Below the pieces are notes generated by a model. It was given only the letters and a program-made list of their open reading frames with translations. It did no database searches and had not been told where the DNA came from. Positions 1 to 10,283 of a stretch of 47,424 nucleotides of DNA are shown here, in pieces (the stretch's first letter is position 1; every line of letters starts with the position of its first letter). Origin of the DNA: Chloroflexota bacterium. Lineage in GTDB: Bacteria > Chloroflexota > Dehalococcoidia > SM23-28-2 > JACOUE01. Made by a program: the position numbers and the translations under genes. Location of the stretch: positions 82,855 through 130,278 of the forward strand of contig JACOUE010000005.1 in assembly GCA_016178045.1 (NCBI GenBank), given 5' to 3'.

Positions 1-147
1 GGCTACTTCTACCTGATCGAGGGCGCGCTCCGGCTGAACGGCGAGCGGTTGACCACGGGAGACGCAGCCAAGATAACGGGGGCCGGCCTCCTGCGCCTGG
101 AGACGGAGGTGCCCAGCGAGCTGCTGCTGGTGGACACGCCGCTGTAG
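1..147 (+). CDS. Pirin-family protein, C-terminal end (partial)
   Basis: The window opens inside a gene read in frame 1, ending at TAG 145-147. The 48 visible residues include YLIEGALRLNGERLTTGDAA and a closing run ELLLVDTPL. This matches the end of the second cupin barrel of pirin-like proteins, where a -IEG-(x)n-G-D-A- segment precedes a LLL(F/V)D(L/T)P strand. Pirins are Fe-binding bicupins, some with quercetinase activity. The metal-binding first cupin lies outside the window, so activity cannot be judged. The family assignment rests on this short tail alone. Confidence 0.6.
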   Translation, partial: GYFYLIEGALRLNGERLTTGDAAKITGAGLLRLETEVPSELLLVDTPL

Positions 148-175
148 GCGATGGCAACGGAAGCGGTGTAAGGTC

Positions 176-602
176 GTGGATATCCGGGTAGGCTACCGGC
201 TTTGGCTGGCACCGGTTGTGCTTGGCGCAGCCGTCGGCCTCGCGGCTTGCGGTGCAGCCGGCGAGACCACTGCACCCCCGGCTCGCGCCGAGCGAGGCCT
301 GGCCGTTTCGTTAGCGGTGGAGTCGCCGGTGGAGGTGGGGGAGACGGTGAGCCTGAGGCTGATGGTGAAGAACGTCAGCGGGAAGCCGCTGGAGGTGGGG
401 CTCGGAGGCCGCCCAGACACTGGACCCCGGCGAAGAGCTGGCGTTTGACGGGAAGTGGCACCAGGTGGAGAACTCGGGGAGGCACGTGCGCCCGGGCGGC
501 TACTCAGTGACAGGGGTGTTCAAGGTGAGGCTGGGGGTGAACACGCCGCAGGAAGAGAAGATCGAGCTAACTGCCATTCAACCGGTCGATATTACCGACT
601 AA
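176..602 (+). pseudogene. BsuPI-type lipoprotein, frameshifted and internally deleted
   Basis: A GTG at 176 opens a frame beginning with a lipoprotein signal: a short basic N-terminus, a hydrophobic stretch and the lipobox LAAC at about residues 22-25. The mature part (VEVGETVSLRLMVKNVSGKP) is the first half of a BsuPI (intracellular proteinase inhibitor-like) domain. After about residue 76 this frame stops making sense. The second half (QTLDPGEELAFDGKW, then RPGGYSVTGVF) continues in the next frame from about 405 to TAA 600-602. The roughly 20-25 residues usually found between these halves are missing, so a deletion plus frame change is likelier than a single miscalled base. It is probably a decayed secreted lipoprotein. 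Confidence 0.6.
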
Positions 603-617
603 CGGTACGGTACCGCA

Positions 618-647
618 GTGAGGGCCGGCCTGAAGGTCGGCCCTCAC
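618..647. terminator. Strong hairpin between convergent genes (family D palindrome)
   Basis: Arms 618-630 and 635-647 form a 13-bp stem with one G-T pair around a TGAA tetraloop. It lies after the broken lipoprotein and overlaps the stop codon of the convergent acyl-CoA ligase gene. A bidirectional terminator is plausible, although no T-run follows on the plus strand. The loop sequence links it to other CTGAAG hairpins at 7485, 10242, 12000 and 27349. Confidence 0.5.
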
Positions 648-2218
648 ATTTGCCGGCGTGGGCTAGCCCCCTTGGCCCGCTCCTGCTCGATGAGGTCGCG
701 GCGCAGGATCTTCCCCGAAAGCGTCTTCGGTATCGCCTCCACGAACTCCAGCTCCCGCACCTTCTTGTAGGGCGCTACCCGCTCCTCCACGAAGCGCATC
801 AGCTCCTTCGCGTCCGCCTGCTGGCCCGGCCGTAGGACGATGAACGCCTTCGGCACCTCGGTCGCCTCGGCGGTGTCGGGCTTGGGGATCACGGCGGCGT
901 CCAGGACGGCGGGGTGCTCCATCAGCAGGGCCTCCAGCTCGGCGGGAGCCACCTGGTAGCCTTTGTACTTGATCAGCTCCTTCTTGCGGTCGATGACGTA
1001 GACGTAGCCGTCCTCGTCGAACTGGGCGATGTCGCCGGTGCGGAGCCAGCCGTCGGGGGTGATAGTGTCGGCGGTCTCCTGGGGGTTCTGCCAGTAGCCC
1101 TGCATGATCTGGGGGCCGCTGATGAGGAGCTCGCCCGGCTCGCCGGGGCCGAGCTCGCGGCCGTCGGTCACATCGACGACCTTTTCGCGGGTGTCGGAGA
1201 TGGGCGGGCCGACGGAGGTGATCTTGACACGGTTGTAGGGGTTGGCGTTGGCGACGGCGCTGGTCTCGGTCAGGCCGTAGCCCTGGAGGATGGTGCAGCC
1301 GTAGGCCTGCTGGGCGCGGTTCGCCACTTCCAGCGGCAGGGGGGCGGCGCCGCTGAGGATGAAGCTGAGGGTAGAGGTGTCGAACTTCTCGGGTTCGGGG
1401 AAGTTGGCCAGCGCCAGCAGCGCCGGCGGCACGACGAACAGGTTCGTCACCTTGTAGCGCCGGATGAGGTCGAGGCAGGCCTGGGTGTCGAAGCGCGGCA
1501 TGAGCACCTGGGTGACGCCAGCGCTGAACCCGGAGTTCATGAGGACGGTCAGACCGTAGATGTGGAAGAAGGGGAGGAAGTCCAGGTAGGTGGAGTAGGC
1601 GTTGGTCAGGCCGGCGCTGGCCAACTGGCGGATGTTCGACACCAGGTTGAAGTGGCTGATCATCACTCCCTTGGGCAGGCCGGTCGTGCCGCTGGAGTAG
1701 GGGAGGGCGACCAGGTCCTTCTCCGGGTCGGTCCCCGGGTCCTTCGGCTCCGGGGGCGACTCTTTCGCCAGCTCCCAGACGTCCTCGATGGCCCAGATGT
1801 GGCGAAGGCCGGGGATCTGCTCGCGCAGGTTCTGCACCGGCCCCTCGAAGAAGCGCATGACGAAGATGGCGGAGGCGCCGCAGTCCTCCAGCTGGTGGAT
1901 GATCTCGCGCTCCTTGTACAGGGGGTTGAGGGTGGTGACCACGGCCCCGGCGTGGACGATGCCCTGGAAGGCGACGACGTACTCGGGGTTGTTGGCGGAG
2001 AGGATGGCGATGCGGTCTCCCTTGCCGATGCCCTGATCCTGGAGGAAGTGGCCCAGCCGTTTCCCCGCCTCCCACACCTGGCCGAAGGTGTACTGGGTGC
2101 CGTCCATGTTGATCAGGCACGGCTTATCGTGGAAGCGATCGGCGGGGCGCTTCAGGAACTCGGGCAGGGTCATGGGGACGTAGGGCTCCAGGCTGGGCCA
2201 GGGGCTCTGGATGATCAT
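644..2218 (-). CDS. Acyl-CoA synthetase / 4-coumarate-CoA ligase-like
   Basis: This 524-residue member of the ANL (AMP-forming) superfamily activates a carboxylic acid, probably a fatty or aryl acid, with ATP and joins it to CoA. The phosphate-binding loop YSSGTTGLPKGV, the GYGLTET motif, the hinge region GWLRTGDIAQFDEDGYVYV-IDRKKELIKYKGYQVAP, and the C-terminal PKTLSGKILRRDL with its catalytic lysine are all present. It starts at ATG 2218 (MIIQSPWPSLEPY), overlapping the upstream flavodoxin stop as ATGA, so the two are translationally coupled. A longer in-frame extension upstream is low-complexity reading through the flavodoxin gene and was discarded. The substrate cannot be told from sequence. 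Confidence 0.93.
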   Translation of the reverse strand: MIIQSPWPSLEPYVPMTLPEFLKRPADRFHDKPCLINMDGTQYTFGQVWEAGKRLGHFLQDQGIGKGDRIAILSANNPEYVVAFQGIVHAGAVVTTLNPLYKEREIIHQLEDCGASAIFVMRFFEGPVQNLREQIPGLRHIWAIEDVWELAKESPPEPKDPGTDPEKDLVALPYSSGTTGLPKGVMISHFNLVSNIRQLASAGLTNAYSTYLDFLPFFHIYGLTVLMNSGFSAGVTQVLMPRFDTQACLDLIRRYKVTNLFVVPPALLALANFPEPEKFDTSTLSFILSGAAPLPLEVANRAQQAYGCTILQGYGLTETSAVANANPYNRVKITSVGPPISDTREKVVDVTDGRELGPGEPGELLISGPQIMQGYWQNPQETADTITPDGWLRTGDIAQFDEDGYVYVIDRKKELIKYKGYQVAPAELEALLMEHPAVLDAAVIPKPDTAEATEVPKAFIVLRPGQQADAKELMRFVEERVAPYKKVRELEFVEAIPKTLSGKILRRDLIEQERAKGASPRRQM

Positions 2219-2760
2219 TCGCGGCCTCCTTTCGAGTCGTCTTCCAGCTTCCGGGCGATCTCGGCGACGCGGCGGCCGAGGGCGCGGGCCTGCTCGCGGT
2301 CGGCGTCGCTGACCTGGCCGTGGGCGGTGGCGCCGTAGTAGGAGCCGGCGACGCGCATGGTCTCCGACCAGGGCAGGCCGACCACTATCATACCGTGAGC
2401 GAACAAGAGGTGGAGAAGCTGGAGGAGGGTGGCCTCCGTGCCGGCGGAGCGCGACCAGCCGCCGGTGAAGGCGGCCCCCACCTTGCCCGCCAACTCCCCC
2501 GTCTCCCACAAGTCGCCTGAGTAGTCCATCCAGTCCTTCAGCTTGCCCGTCATCCCGCTCCAGTTGGGCGAGCCCAGGATGAGGGCGTCGCACTGCTTTA
2601 GCTCCTCGTGCCGCGCCTCGTCCCCAGACGGGCCTGTACCGGGCAGGCGGCGGTACAGGAGCTCGACGCCGGGCACCGCCCGCACCCCTTCGGCGACGGC
2701 CTCGGCGAGGCGCTCGGTAAGGCCGCCGCGGGAGTCGAAGATCAGGAGGACGGTCGTCAC
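2215..2760 (-). CDS. Flavodoxin-family NAD(P)H:quinone oxidoreductase (WrbA-like)
   Basis: The 181-residue protein has a flavodoxin fold: TTVLLIFDSRGGLTERLAEA is the FMN phosphate-binding strand-loop, followed by ALILGSPNWSGMTGKLKDWM and AAFTGGWSRSAGTEATLLQL, both typical of WrbA/NQO proteins. It probably reduces quinones with two electrons. The chosen start is GTG 2758-2760, because homologues begin just before this strand. A -35/-10 pair (2794-2799, 2771-2776; 17-bp spacer) ends 10 nt before this GTG, so the message may be leaderless. The acyl-CoA ligase follows with a 4-bp overlap. Confidence 0.85.
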   Translation of the reverse strand: MTTVLLIFDSRGGLTERLAEAVAEGVRAVPGVELLYRRLPGTGPSGDEARHEELKQCDALILGSPNWSGMTGKLKDWMDYSGDLWETGELAGKVGAAFTGGWSRSAGTEATLLQLLHLLFAHGMIVVGLPWSETMRVAGSYYGATAHGQVSDADREQARALGRRVAEIARKLEDDSKGGRE

Positions 2761-2770
2761 GGCGGTATGG

Positions 2771-2799
2771 ATTGTAGCAGAGGGCCGCCGACTCCCCAA
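2771..2799 (-). promoter_or_regulatory. Promoter of the flavodoxin-ligase operon
   Basis: On the minus strand TTGGGG (2799-2794) and TACAAT (2776-2771) are separated by 17 bp. The -10 ends 10 nt before the GTG start, leaving almost no leader. It lies back-to-back with the alaS promoter. Confidence 0.5.
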
Positions 2800-2833
2800 G
2801 CCCTCGCTCCTGGGGTCTATCGAACGTTGATGC

Positions 2834-2839
2834 TATAAT
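2834..2839 (+). promoter_or_regulatory. -10 box of the alaS operon
   Basis: A perfect TATAAT lies 32 nt before the alaS ATG. The -35 region (2811-2816, TGGGGT) is weak. Transcription should begin near 2846, at the left edge of the palindromic repeat in the leader. Confidence 0.55.
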
Positions 2840-2846
2840 CGGGCCG

Positions 2847-2871
2847 AAGCTCGTCCTGAGCTTGTCGAAGG
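2847..2871 (+). repeat. Family A palindromic repeat in the alaS leader
   Basis: Six-base arms AAGCTC (2847-2852) and GAGCTT (2858-2863) flank a 5-nt loop, followed by GTCGAAGG up to the start codon. The core CCTGAGCTTGTCGAAGG (2855-2871) is a close variant of CCTGAGCCTGTCGAAGG found at 37160-37176 and of related cores within alaS. The repeat fills the whole predicted leader and supplies the only purine-rich stretch next to the ATG. Confidence 0.7.
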
Positions 2872-5991
<3,120 letters not shown>

Positions 5992-5997
5992 GAGGTA

Positions 5998-6423
5998 ATG
6001 CGCATACTGGCGATTGACGTCGGGGAGCGTCGCATAGGGGTAGCGGCGGCCGACGACCGGATGCGGGTGGCGGTGCCCATCGGCGCCATCGAAAGCTCGG
6101 ACCCCATCACGGAGATCATGGGCCTGGTGGAGCAGGAGGGGGCCCACAGGCTGGTCGTGGGGCTGCCGCTTTCGCTCAGCGGGGGGCTGGGGCCGCAGGC
6201 GAAGCGGGTCCAGTCTTTCGTGGAGGCGCTGGGGCACGTCCTCCCGATTCCCGTGGAGACGTGGGACGAGCGGCTGACGACGGTGGAGGCGGAGCGGCGG
6301 CTGGGGCGCGCCTTGCCTGCCGGCAGGCAGGGTCGCCGGCGCAAGGGACAGCGGGACGCCCTGGCGGCGGCGATAATCCTCCAGGCGTACCTGGACTCGC
6401 TTCCCAAGCCGTCGGACAGGTGA
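5998..6423 (+). CDS. ruvX: YqgF/RuvX Holliday-junction resolvase-like / pre-16S rRNA nuclease
   Basis: This 141-residue RNase H-fold protein belongs to the YqgF family, implicated in 16S rRNA 5'-end maturation and proposed as a Holliday-junction resolvase. MRILAIDVGERRIGVAAAD carries the first catalytic Asp, LVVGLPLSLSG the second motif, ETWDERLTTVEAER the third, and RDALAAAIILQAYLD the closing helix. The segment LPAGRQG (about residues 106-112) is encoded by the palindrome CCTGCCGGCAGG and sits where homologues have only a short basic loop. The start is ATG 5998, with GAGG 6 nt upstream in the gap after alaS. Its TGA overlaps the mltG ATG. Confidence 0.93.
   Translation: MRILAIDVGERRIGVAAADDRMRVAVPIGAIESSDPITEIMGLVEQEGAHRLVVGLPLSLSGGLGPQAKRVQSFVEALGHVLPIPVETWDERLTTVEAERRLGRALPAGRQGRRRKGQRDALAAAIILQAYLDSLPKPSDR
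6313..6331 (+). repeat. Family B palindrome inside ruvX
   Basis: TTGCCTGCCGGCAGGCAGG contains the perfect 12-bp palindrome CCTGCCGGCAGG (6316-6327). It adds about 7 residues (LPAGRQG) to RuvX without breaking the frame. A degenerate relative lies upstream of galU at 40511-40528. Confidence 0.65.
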
Positions 6424-7475
6424 TGCGCCTCCTCACAATCGCGGCCGTGGTGGTGGCCCTGGGCCTGACCGGCGCCGCCGCCTGGCAGATGTGGGAAAGC
6501 CCGAACGTCATCGAGGAGCCGAGCCCCTCGGCGGCGCCACCCGAGACCGGGGAGCCGATCGTCGTCTCCATCAACCCGGGCGAGAGCGCTCAGGCCATCG
6601 GGGACCGGCTGGAGGAGATGGGCGTGATCGACAGCTCCGTCCAGTTCCGGGTGCTGGTCGCCCTGCTGGGGTACGACCAGATGATGCAGGCCGGGGACTA
6701 CGAGTTCGACCCCGGGACCCCAACGCTCGAGGCGGTGCGGCGCATTCGGCACGGGCTGGTCTCCTCGCTGGTGCTGGCGGTGCCGGAGGGGTGGCGGCTT
6801 GGCGAGATCGCGGAGGCGGCGGAGGCCGAGGGGATCGCTGGCGCCGAGGAGATCCGGCTGGCGGCGGTCGCGGGCTTCTACCAGTTCGACGTCCTGTCGG
6901 AGCTGGCCCCCAGCGCCAGCCTCGAGGGGTATCTCTTCCCGGCGACCTACTTCTTCCGCCGCAGCGACACCGCCGCCGACGTGGTGCGGGCGATGGTGAA
7001 GACGACGGAGGAGACGTTCACGCCCGAGCTACGGCAGGAGGCGGCGAACGCCGGGCTCTCGGTGCACACGGTGCTGACGCTGGCCTCCATCGTGGAGCGG
7101 GAGGCCAAAAAGCCGGCGGAGCGGCCGGTCATCGCCCAGGTCTTCCTGAAGCGGCTGCGGCTGGGGATGGCGCTGGAGGCCGACCCCACCGTACAGTACG
7201 CGGTAGCGGAGGACCCGAGCAGCGTGGCCAAGTACGGCTGGTGGAAGAAGGAGCTGACCCTCCAGGACCTGGCGGCGGACTCGCCGTATAACACGTACCG
7301 CAACAGCGGCCTGCCGCCGGGACCCATCGCCAGCCCGGGGCTGGACTCGATCCTGGCCGTCATCCGGCCGGCGGACACGAATTACCTGTTCTTCGTGGCG
7401 AAGCCGAACGGGAGTCACGCCTTCGCGGAGACCTACGACGAGCACCAGGCCAACGTGGACAAGTACCAGCGCTAG
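6423..7475 (+). CDS. mltG: Endolytic murein transglycosylase MltG (YceG-like)
   Basis: The 350-residue membrane-anchored lytic transglycosylase cuts nascent glycan strands and may limit peptidoglycan chain length. It has an N-terminal membrane helix (residues 3-20), a LysM-like segment (VVSINPGESAQAIGDRLEEM), then the YceG core with TLASIVEREAKK carrying the catalytic Glu. PYNTYRNSGLPPGPIASPG and the terminal NYLFFVAKPNGSHAF are typical. The chosen ATG at 6423 overlaps the ruvX stop (TGATG). An upstream in-frame ATG within ruvX would add a stretch without family character. Confidence 0.93.
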   Translation: MRLLTIAAVVVALGLTGAAAWQMWESPNVIEEPSPSAAPPETGEPIVVSINPGESAQAIGDRLEEMGVIDSSVQFRVLVALLGYDQMMQAGDYEFDPGTPTLEAVRRIRHGLVSSLVLAVPEGWRLGEIAEAAEAEGIAGAEEIRLAAVAGFYQFDVLSELAPSASLEGYLFPATYFFRRSDTAADVVRAMVKTTEETFTPELRQEAANAGLSVHTVLTLASIVEREAKKPAERPVIAQVFLKRLRLGMALEADPTVQYAVAEDPSSVAKYGWWKKELTLQDLAADSPYNTYRNSGLPPGPIASPGLDSILAVIRPADTNYLFFVAKPNGSHAFAETYDEHQANVDKYQR

Positions 7476-7484
7476 TGGGCCACA

Positions 7485-7503
7485 CCGCAGCCTTCAGCTG
7501 CGG
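7485..7503. repeat. Family D hairpin between mltG and aroE
   Basis: CCGCAGC (7485-7491) and GCTGCGG (7497-7503) pair around CTTCA. It lies in the 43-bp gap before aroE and belongs to the set of hairpins with a CTTCAG/CTGAAG centre. Confidence 0.55.
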
Positions 7504-7518
7504 TAATGAAGGCAACAG

Positions 7519-8391
7519 ATGAAGTACGTCGGCGTTATCGGTTACCCGCTGGAGCACTCGCTTTCGCCGGTGTTCCAGCAGGCGGCCCTGGGCGCCGCCG
7601 GCCTCGAGGCGCGGTACGAGGTGTGGGAGACGCAGCCGGAGCGGCTGGCGGACGTCGTCGCCTCTCTGCGGCAGCGGGACCGCCTGGGGGCCAACGTGAC
7701 CGTGCCCCACAAGGAGGCCGTCATCCCCCTTATCGACGAGCTGGACGAAGTGGCGGAGCAGGCGGGGGCGGTGAACACCATCGTGAACCGGGAGGGGTGG
7801 CTGGTGGGGTATAACACGGACGTGACCGGCTTCCTGGCGGCGCTAAAGCAGGAGGGTGGCTTCGAGGTGAAGGGGACGCGGGCGCTGGTGCTGGGCGCCG
7901 GCGGCGCGGCGCGGGCCGTCGTGCTGGCGCTGGCGGGGTCGGGTGCGGCGGCGGTGACGGTGATCAACCGCACCTTCCCGCGGGCGAGCAGGCTCGTCGA
8001 CGACCTGCGGCCGCTGGCGGTGGGCACCAGCCTCCACGTCCTGCCGCACATCTACGCTTCGTTCGCGGCGGCCCTGATGGGGTGCCGCCTTTTGATAAAC
8101 TGTACGCCGGTAGGGATGACCGGCAGCGGCACCGAGAAGGAAACGCCGCTGCCCGCCGAGGTGATCCCGCCGGGGGCGCTGGTGTTCGATCTCGTGTACA
8201 ACCCACCGGAGACGAGGCTTCTGGCGGCTGCGCGGAAGCGGGGGGCGCGGGCCGTAGGCGGCCTTTCGATGCTCGTCTACCAGGGCGCTGACTCTTTCCG
8301 GCTGTGGACCGGGCTGGAGCCGCCTGTCGACGTCATGTTCCGGGCGGCGAAGGCGGCGCTGAAGCCGGCCGGCGCGAAGGGCGGTGGCTAG
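7519..8391 (+). CDS. aroE: Shikimate 5-dehydrogenase
   Basis: AroE reduces 3-dehydroshikimate to shikimate with NADPH in chorismate synthesis. The 290-residue protein has the substrate-site motifs SLSPVFQQAALGAAG and NVTVPHKEAV with the catalytic Lys, NTDVTGF, the nucleotide-binding VLGAGGAARAVVLAL and NRTFPRA, and the C-terminal YQGADSFRLWTG. It begins at ATG 7519, just after a family D hairpin. It shares an operon with aroC and the aroKB fusion; two steps (AroA, AroF/G) are not in the window. Confidence 0.95.
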   Translation: MKYVGVIGYPLEHSLSPVFQQAALGAAGLEARYEVWETQPERLADVVASLRQRDRLGANVTVPHKEAVIPLIDELDEVAEQAGAVNTIVNREGWLVGYNTDVTGFLAALKQEGGFEVKGTRALVLGAGGAARAVVLALAGSGAAAVTVINRTFPRASRLVDDLRPLAVGTSLHVLPHIYASFAAALMGCRLLINCTPVGMTGSGTEKETPLPAEVIPPGALVFDLVYNPPETRLLAAARKRGARAVGGLSMLVYQGADSFRLWTGLEPPVDVMFRAAKAALKPAGAKGGG

Positions 8392-8393
8392 CG

Positions 8394-9029
8394 GTGCAGT
8401 GGGCCATCCTGGCGATCGTCGTCCTGTTCGTCATCTTCTCGTGGGTCATTATTCAGGGGACGCGGGCGGCCATCGCCTACCGGAAGGCGGCGTCGGCCGG
8501 AGACGTCGACGTGATCCGGCAGGTGCTGGAGGAGAGCGTCAGCGCCTGGTGTTCGATCAAGCGCCCGAAGGAGGTCGCGCCTGACGTGTGGCGCGGCGTC
8601 CAGAGTATGCAGCTGCTCGACGTGGGCCCGGACTACGCGCGGGTGGGCCTGACGGCGGAAAGCGAATACAAGCTGGTCGAGGGCCGCTGGGTCGAGGTGG
8701 CGAGCCCGCTCGAGGCGGGGATGGCTATCACCGCTAGGGCCGCCGACATGCTCCTCTACGAGCTACCCCACGTGAAGCTCGGTAGTGCCCAGATCGACGT
8801 GTACACGACGTTCCGCGACACCAGCGGTGAATCGAGCCGGTCCTGCATCCTCAGCACCATCGCCGGCCGGGAGTCGGCGCGGGAAGTGGACTGGGACGGT
8901 TGGTCGGCCCGCGACATCGTGGAGGCGCTGGGCGGTCGCTACCGCCTGGGCGACGCGGGCCAGGCGCTGCCCATCGACCCCGACGAGGTAACGGTCTCGG
9001 CCGGGGAGCGGGCGGAGGCGACTGGGTGA
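8394..9029 (+). CDS. Membrane-anchored protein of unknown function in the aro operon
   Basis: This 211-residue protein begins at GTG 8394, 2 nt after the aroE stop, and ends in a GTGA overlap with aroC, so it is coupled to both. An N-terminal membrane helix (about residues 3-19) is followed by a soluble domain. Residues 40-130 (DVDVIRQVLEESVSAWCSIK, VGLTAESEYKLVEGRWVEVA) resemble a small alpha+beta Tim44/NTF2-like fold, but only in general pattern. No catalytic motif is visible. Its position between two shikimate enzymes suggests conserved co-expression; nothing shows a role in the pathway. Confidence 0.75.
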   Translation: MQWAILAIVVLFVIFSWVIIQGTRAAIAYRKAASAGDVDVIRQVLEESVSAWCSIKRPKEVAPDVWRGVQSMQLLDVGPDYARVGLTAESEYKLVEGRWVEVASPLEAGMAITARAADMLLYELPHVKLGSAQIDVYTTFRDTSGESSRSCILSTIAGRESAREVDWDGWSARDIVEALGGRYRLGDAGQALPIDPDEVTVSAGERAEATG

Positions 9030-10213
9030 CGGCGCTCCGCTTCCTCACCGCCGGCGAGTCGCACGGCAAGGGGCTCTCCGTTGTCATCGAGGGAGTGCCG
9101 GCCGGCCTCCCCCTGAGCGAGGAGTACATCGCCGTCGACCTGCGGCGGCGCCAAGGGGGGTACGGCCGCAGCAAGCGCCAGGAGATAGAGCAGGACCGGG
9201 CGGAACTGACCGGCGGCGTCCGCCACGGCCTGACCCTGGGCGGGCCCATCGCCATGTTCATCCGCAACCGCGACTGGGAGAACTGGCAGGACGTGATGCA
9301 GCCGGAGCCGGCGGAGCGGGAGGTGAACAAGGTGACCCGCCTTCGCCCGGGCCACGCCGACCTGCCGGGCACAATGAAGTACGGCTTCGACGACGTGCGC
9401 AACGTGCTGGAACGGGCCTCGGCGCGGGAGACGGCGGCGCGGGTGGCCGCAGGGGCCGTGTGCCGCCGCTTCTTGGAGGAGTTCGGGATCGAGGTGCACA
9501 GCCACACCGTCTCCATCGGCGACGTGCAGGCGCAGGCCGACGCCGAGCCCGGCTGGGCGGCGGTGGAGGAGTCGTCGGTGCGCTGCGCCGACCCGCAGGC
9601 CGGGGAGCGGATGGTACGGGCCATCGACGCTGCCCGTGAGGCGGGCGACACCCTGGGCGGCGTGTTCGAGGTGCGGGCCGGCGGCGTGCCGATCGGCCTG
9701 GGCTCGCACGTGCACTGGGACCGCAAGCTGGACGGCCGGCTGGCCCAGGCGGTGATGAGCATCCACGCGGTCAAGGGCGTTGAGATCGGTGGCGGCTTCG
9801 CCCTGACGGCGGCGCCCGGCTCGGAGGCGCACGACGTCATCCTGCCGCCGGAGCGGTGGGACGGCCGCCCCTGGCGGCGGGCCACCAACCGCGCCGGCGG
9901 CCTGGAGGGCGGTATGACCAACGGCGAGCCGGTCGTGGTCCGCGGCGCCCTGAAGCCGATATCGACGCTGTCGAAGCCGCTGCCTTCGGTGGACCTGCGC
10001 ACTGCCGAGGAGGTGCGCGCCCACTACGAGCGCTCGGACGTGTGCACGGTGCCGGCGGCGGGTGTCATCGGCGAGGCGATGGTGTGCATCGTGCTGGCCG
10101 AGGCGATGCTGGAGAAGTTCGGCGGCGATAGCCTGGATGAGACGAAGCGCAACTACGAGGCGTACGTGCGGACGATAGGGCCGCGAGCCGGGTCAGCGGC
10201 CGACGGCGAGTGA
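9026..10213 (+). CDS. aroC: Chorismate synthase
   Basis: AroC converts EPSP to chorismate by 1,4-anti-elimination using reduced FMN. The 395-residue protein starts LRFLTAGESHGKGL (first signature), has RPGHADLPGTMKYGFDDVRN and RASARETAARVAAGAV (second signature), and RAGGLEGGMTNGEPVVVRGA (third). The GTG start at 9026 overlaps the stop of the preceding membrane protein (GTGA). A gap of about 70 bp with a family D hairpin separates it from aroKB. Confidence 0.96.
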   Translation: MTALRFLTAGESHGKGLSVVIEGVPAGLPLSEEYIAVDLRRRQGGYGRSKRQEIEQDRAELTGGVRHGLTLGGPIAMFIRNRDWENWQDVMQPEPAEREVNKVTRLRPGHADLPGTMKYGFDDVRNVLERASARETAARVAAGAVCRRFLEEFGIEVHSHTVSIGDVQAQADAEPGWAAVEESSVRCADPQAGERMVRAIDAAREAGDTLGGVFEVRAGGVPIGLGSHVHWDRKLDGRLAQAVMSIHAVKGVEIGGGFALTAAPGSEAHDVILPPERWDGRPWRRATNRAGGLEGGMTNGEPVVVRGALKPISTLSKPLPSVDLRTAEEVRAHYERSDVCTVPAAGVIGEAMVCIVLAEAMLEKFGGDSLDETKRNYEAYVRTIGPRAGSAADGE

Positions 10214-10241
10214 CATGGTTCAGAAGGCCAGGCTGTGGACG

Positions 10242-10261
10242 GGCCGGGCTGAAGCCCGGCC
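10242..10261. repeat. Family D hairpin between aroC and aroKB
   Basis: GGCCGGGCT (10242-10250) and AGCCCGGCC (10253-10261) form a 9-bp perfect stem with centre GCTGAAGC. No T-run follows, so it is better read as a REP-like repeat than as a terminator. Confidence 0.6.
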
Positions 10262-10283
10262 TTCGGAGGGATAGGGAATACGA

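Noticed and set aside
914-2338. Long plus-strand open frame opposite the acyl-CoA ligase
   Set aside because: It is the antisense shadow of a GC-rich gene; its translation is low-complexity (V/L/G/E-rich) and shows no family motif, while the minus strand has all ANL motifs.
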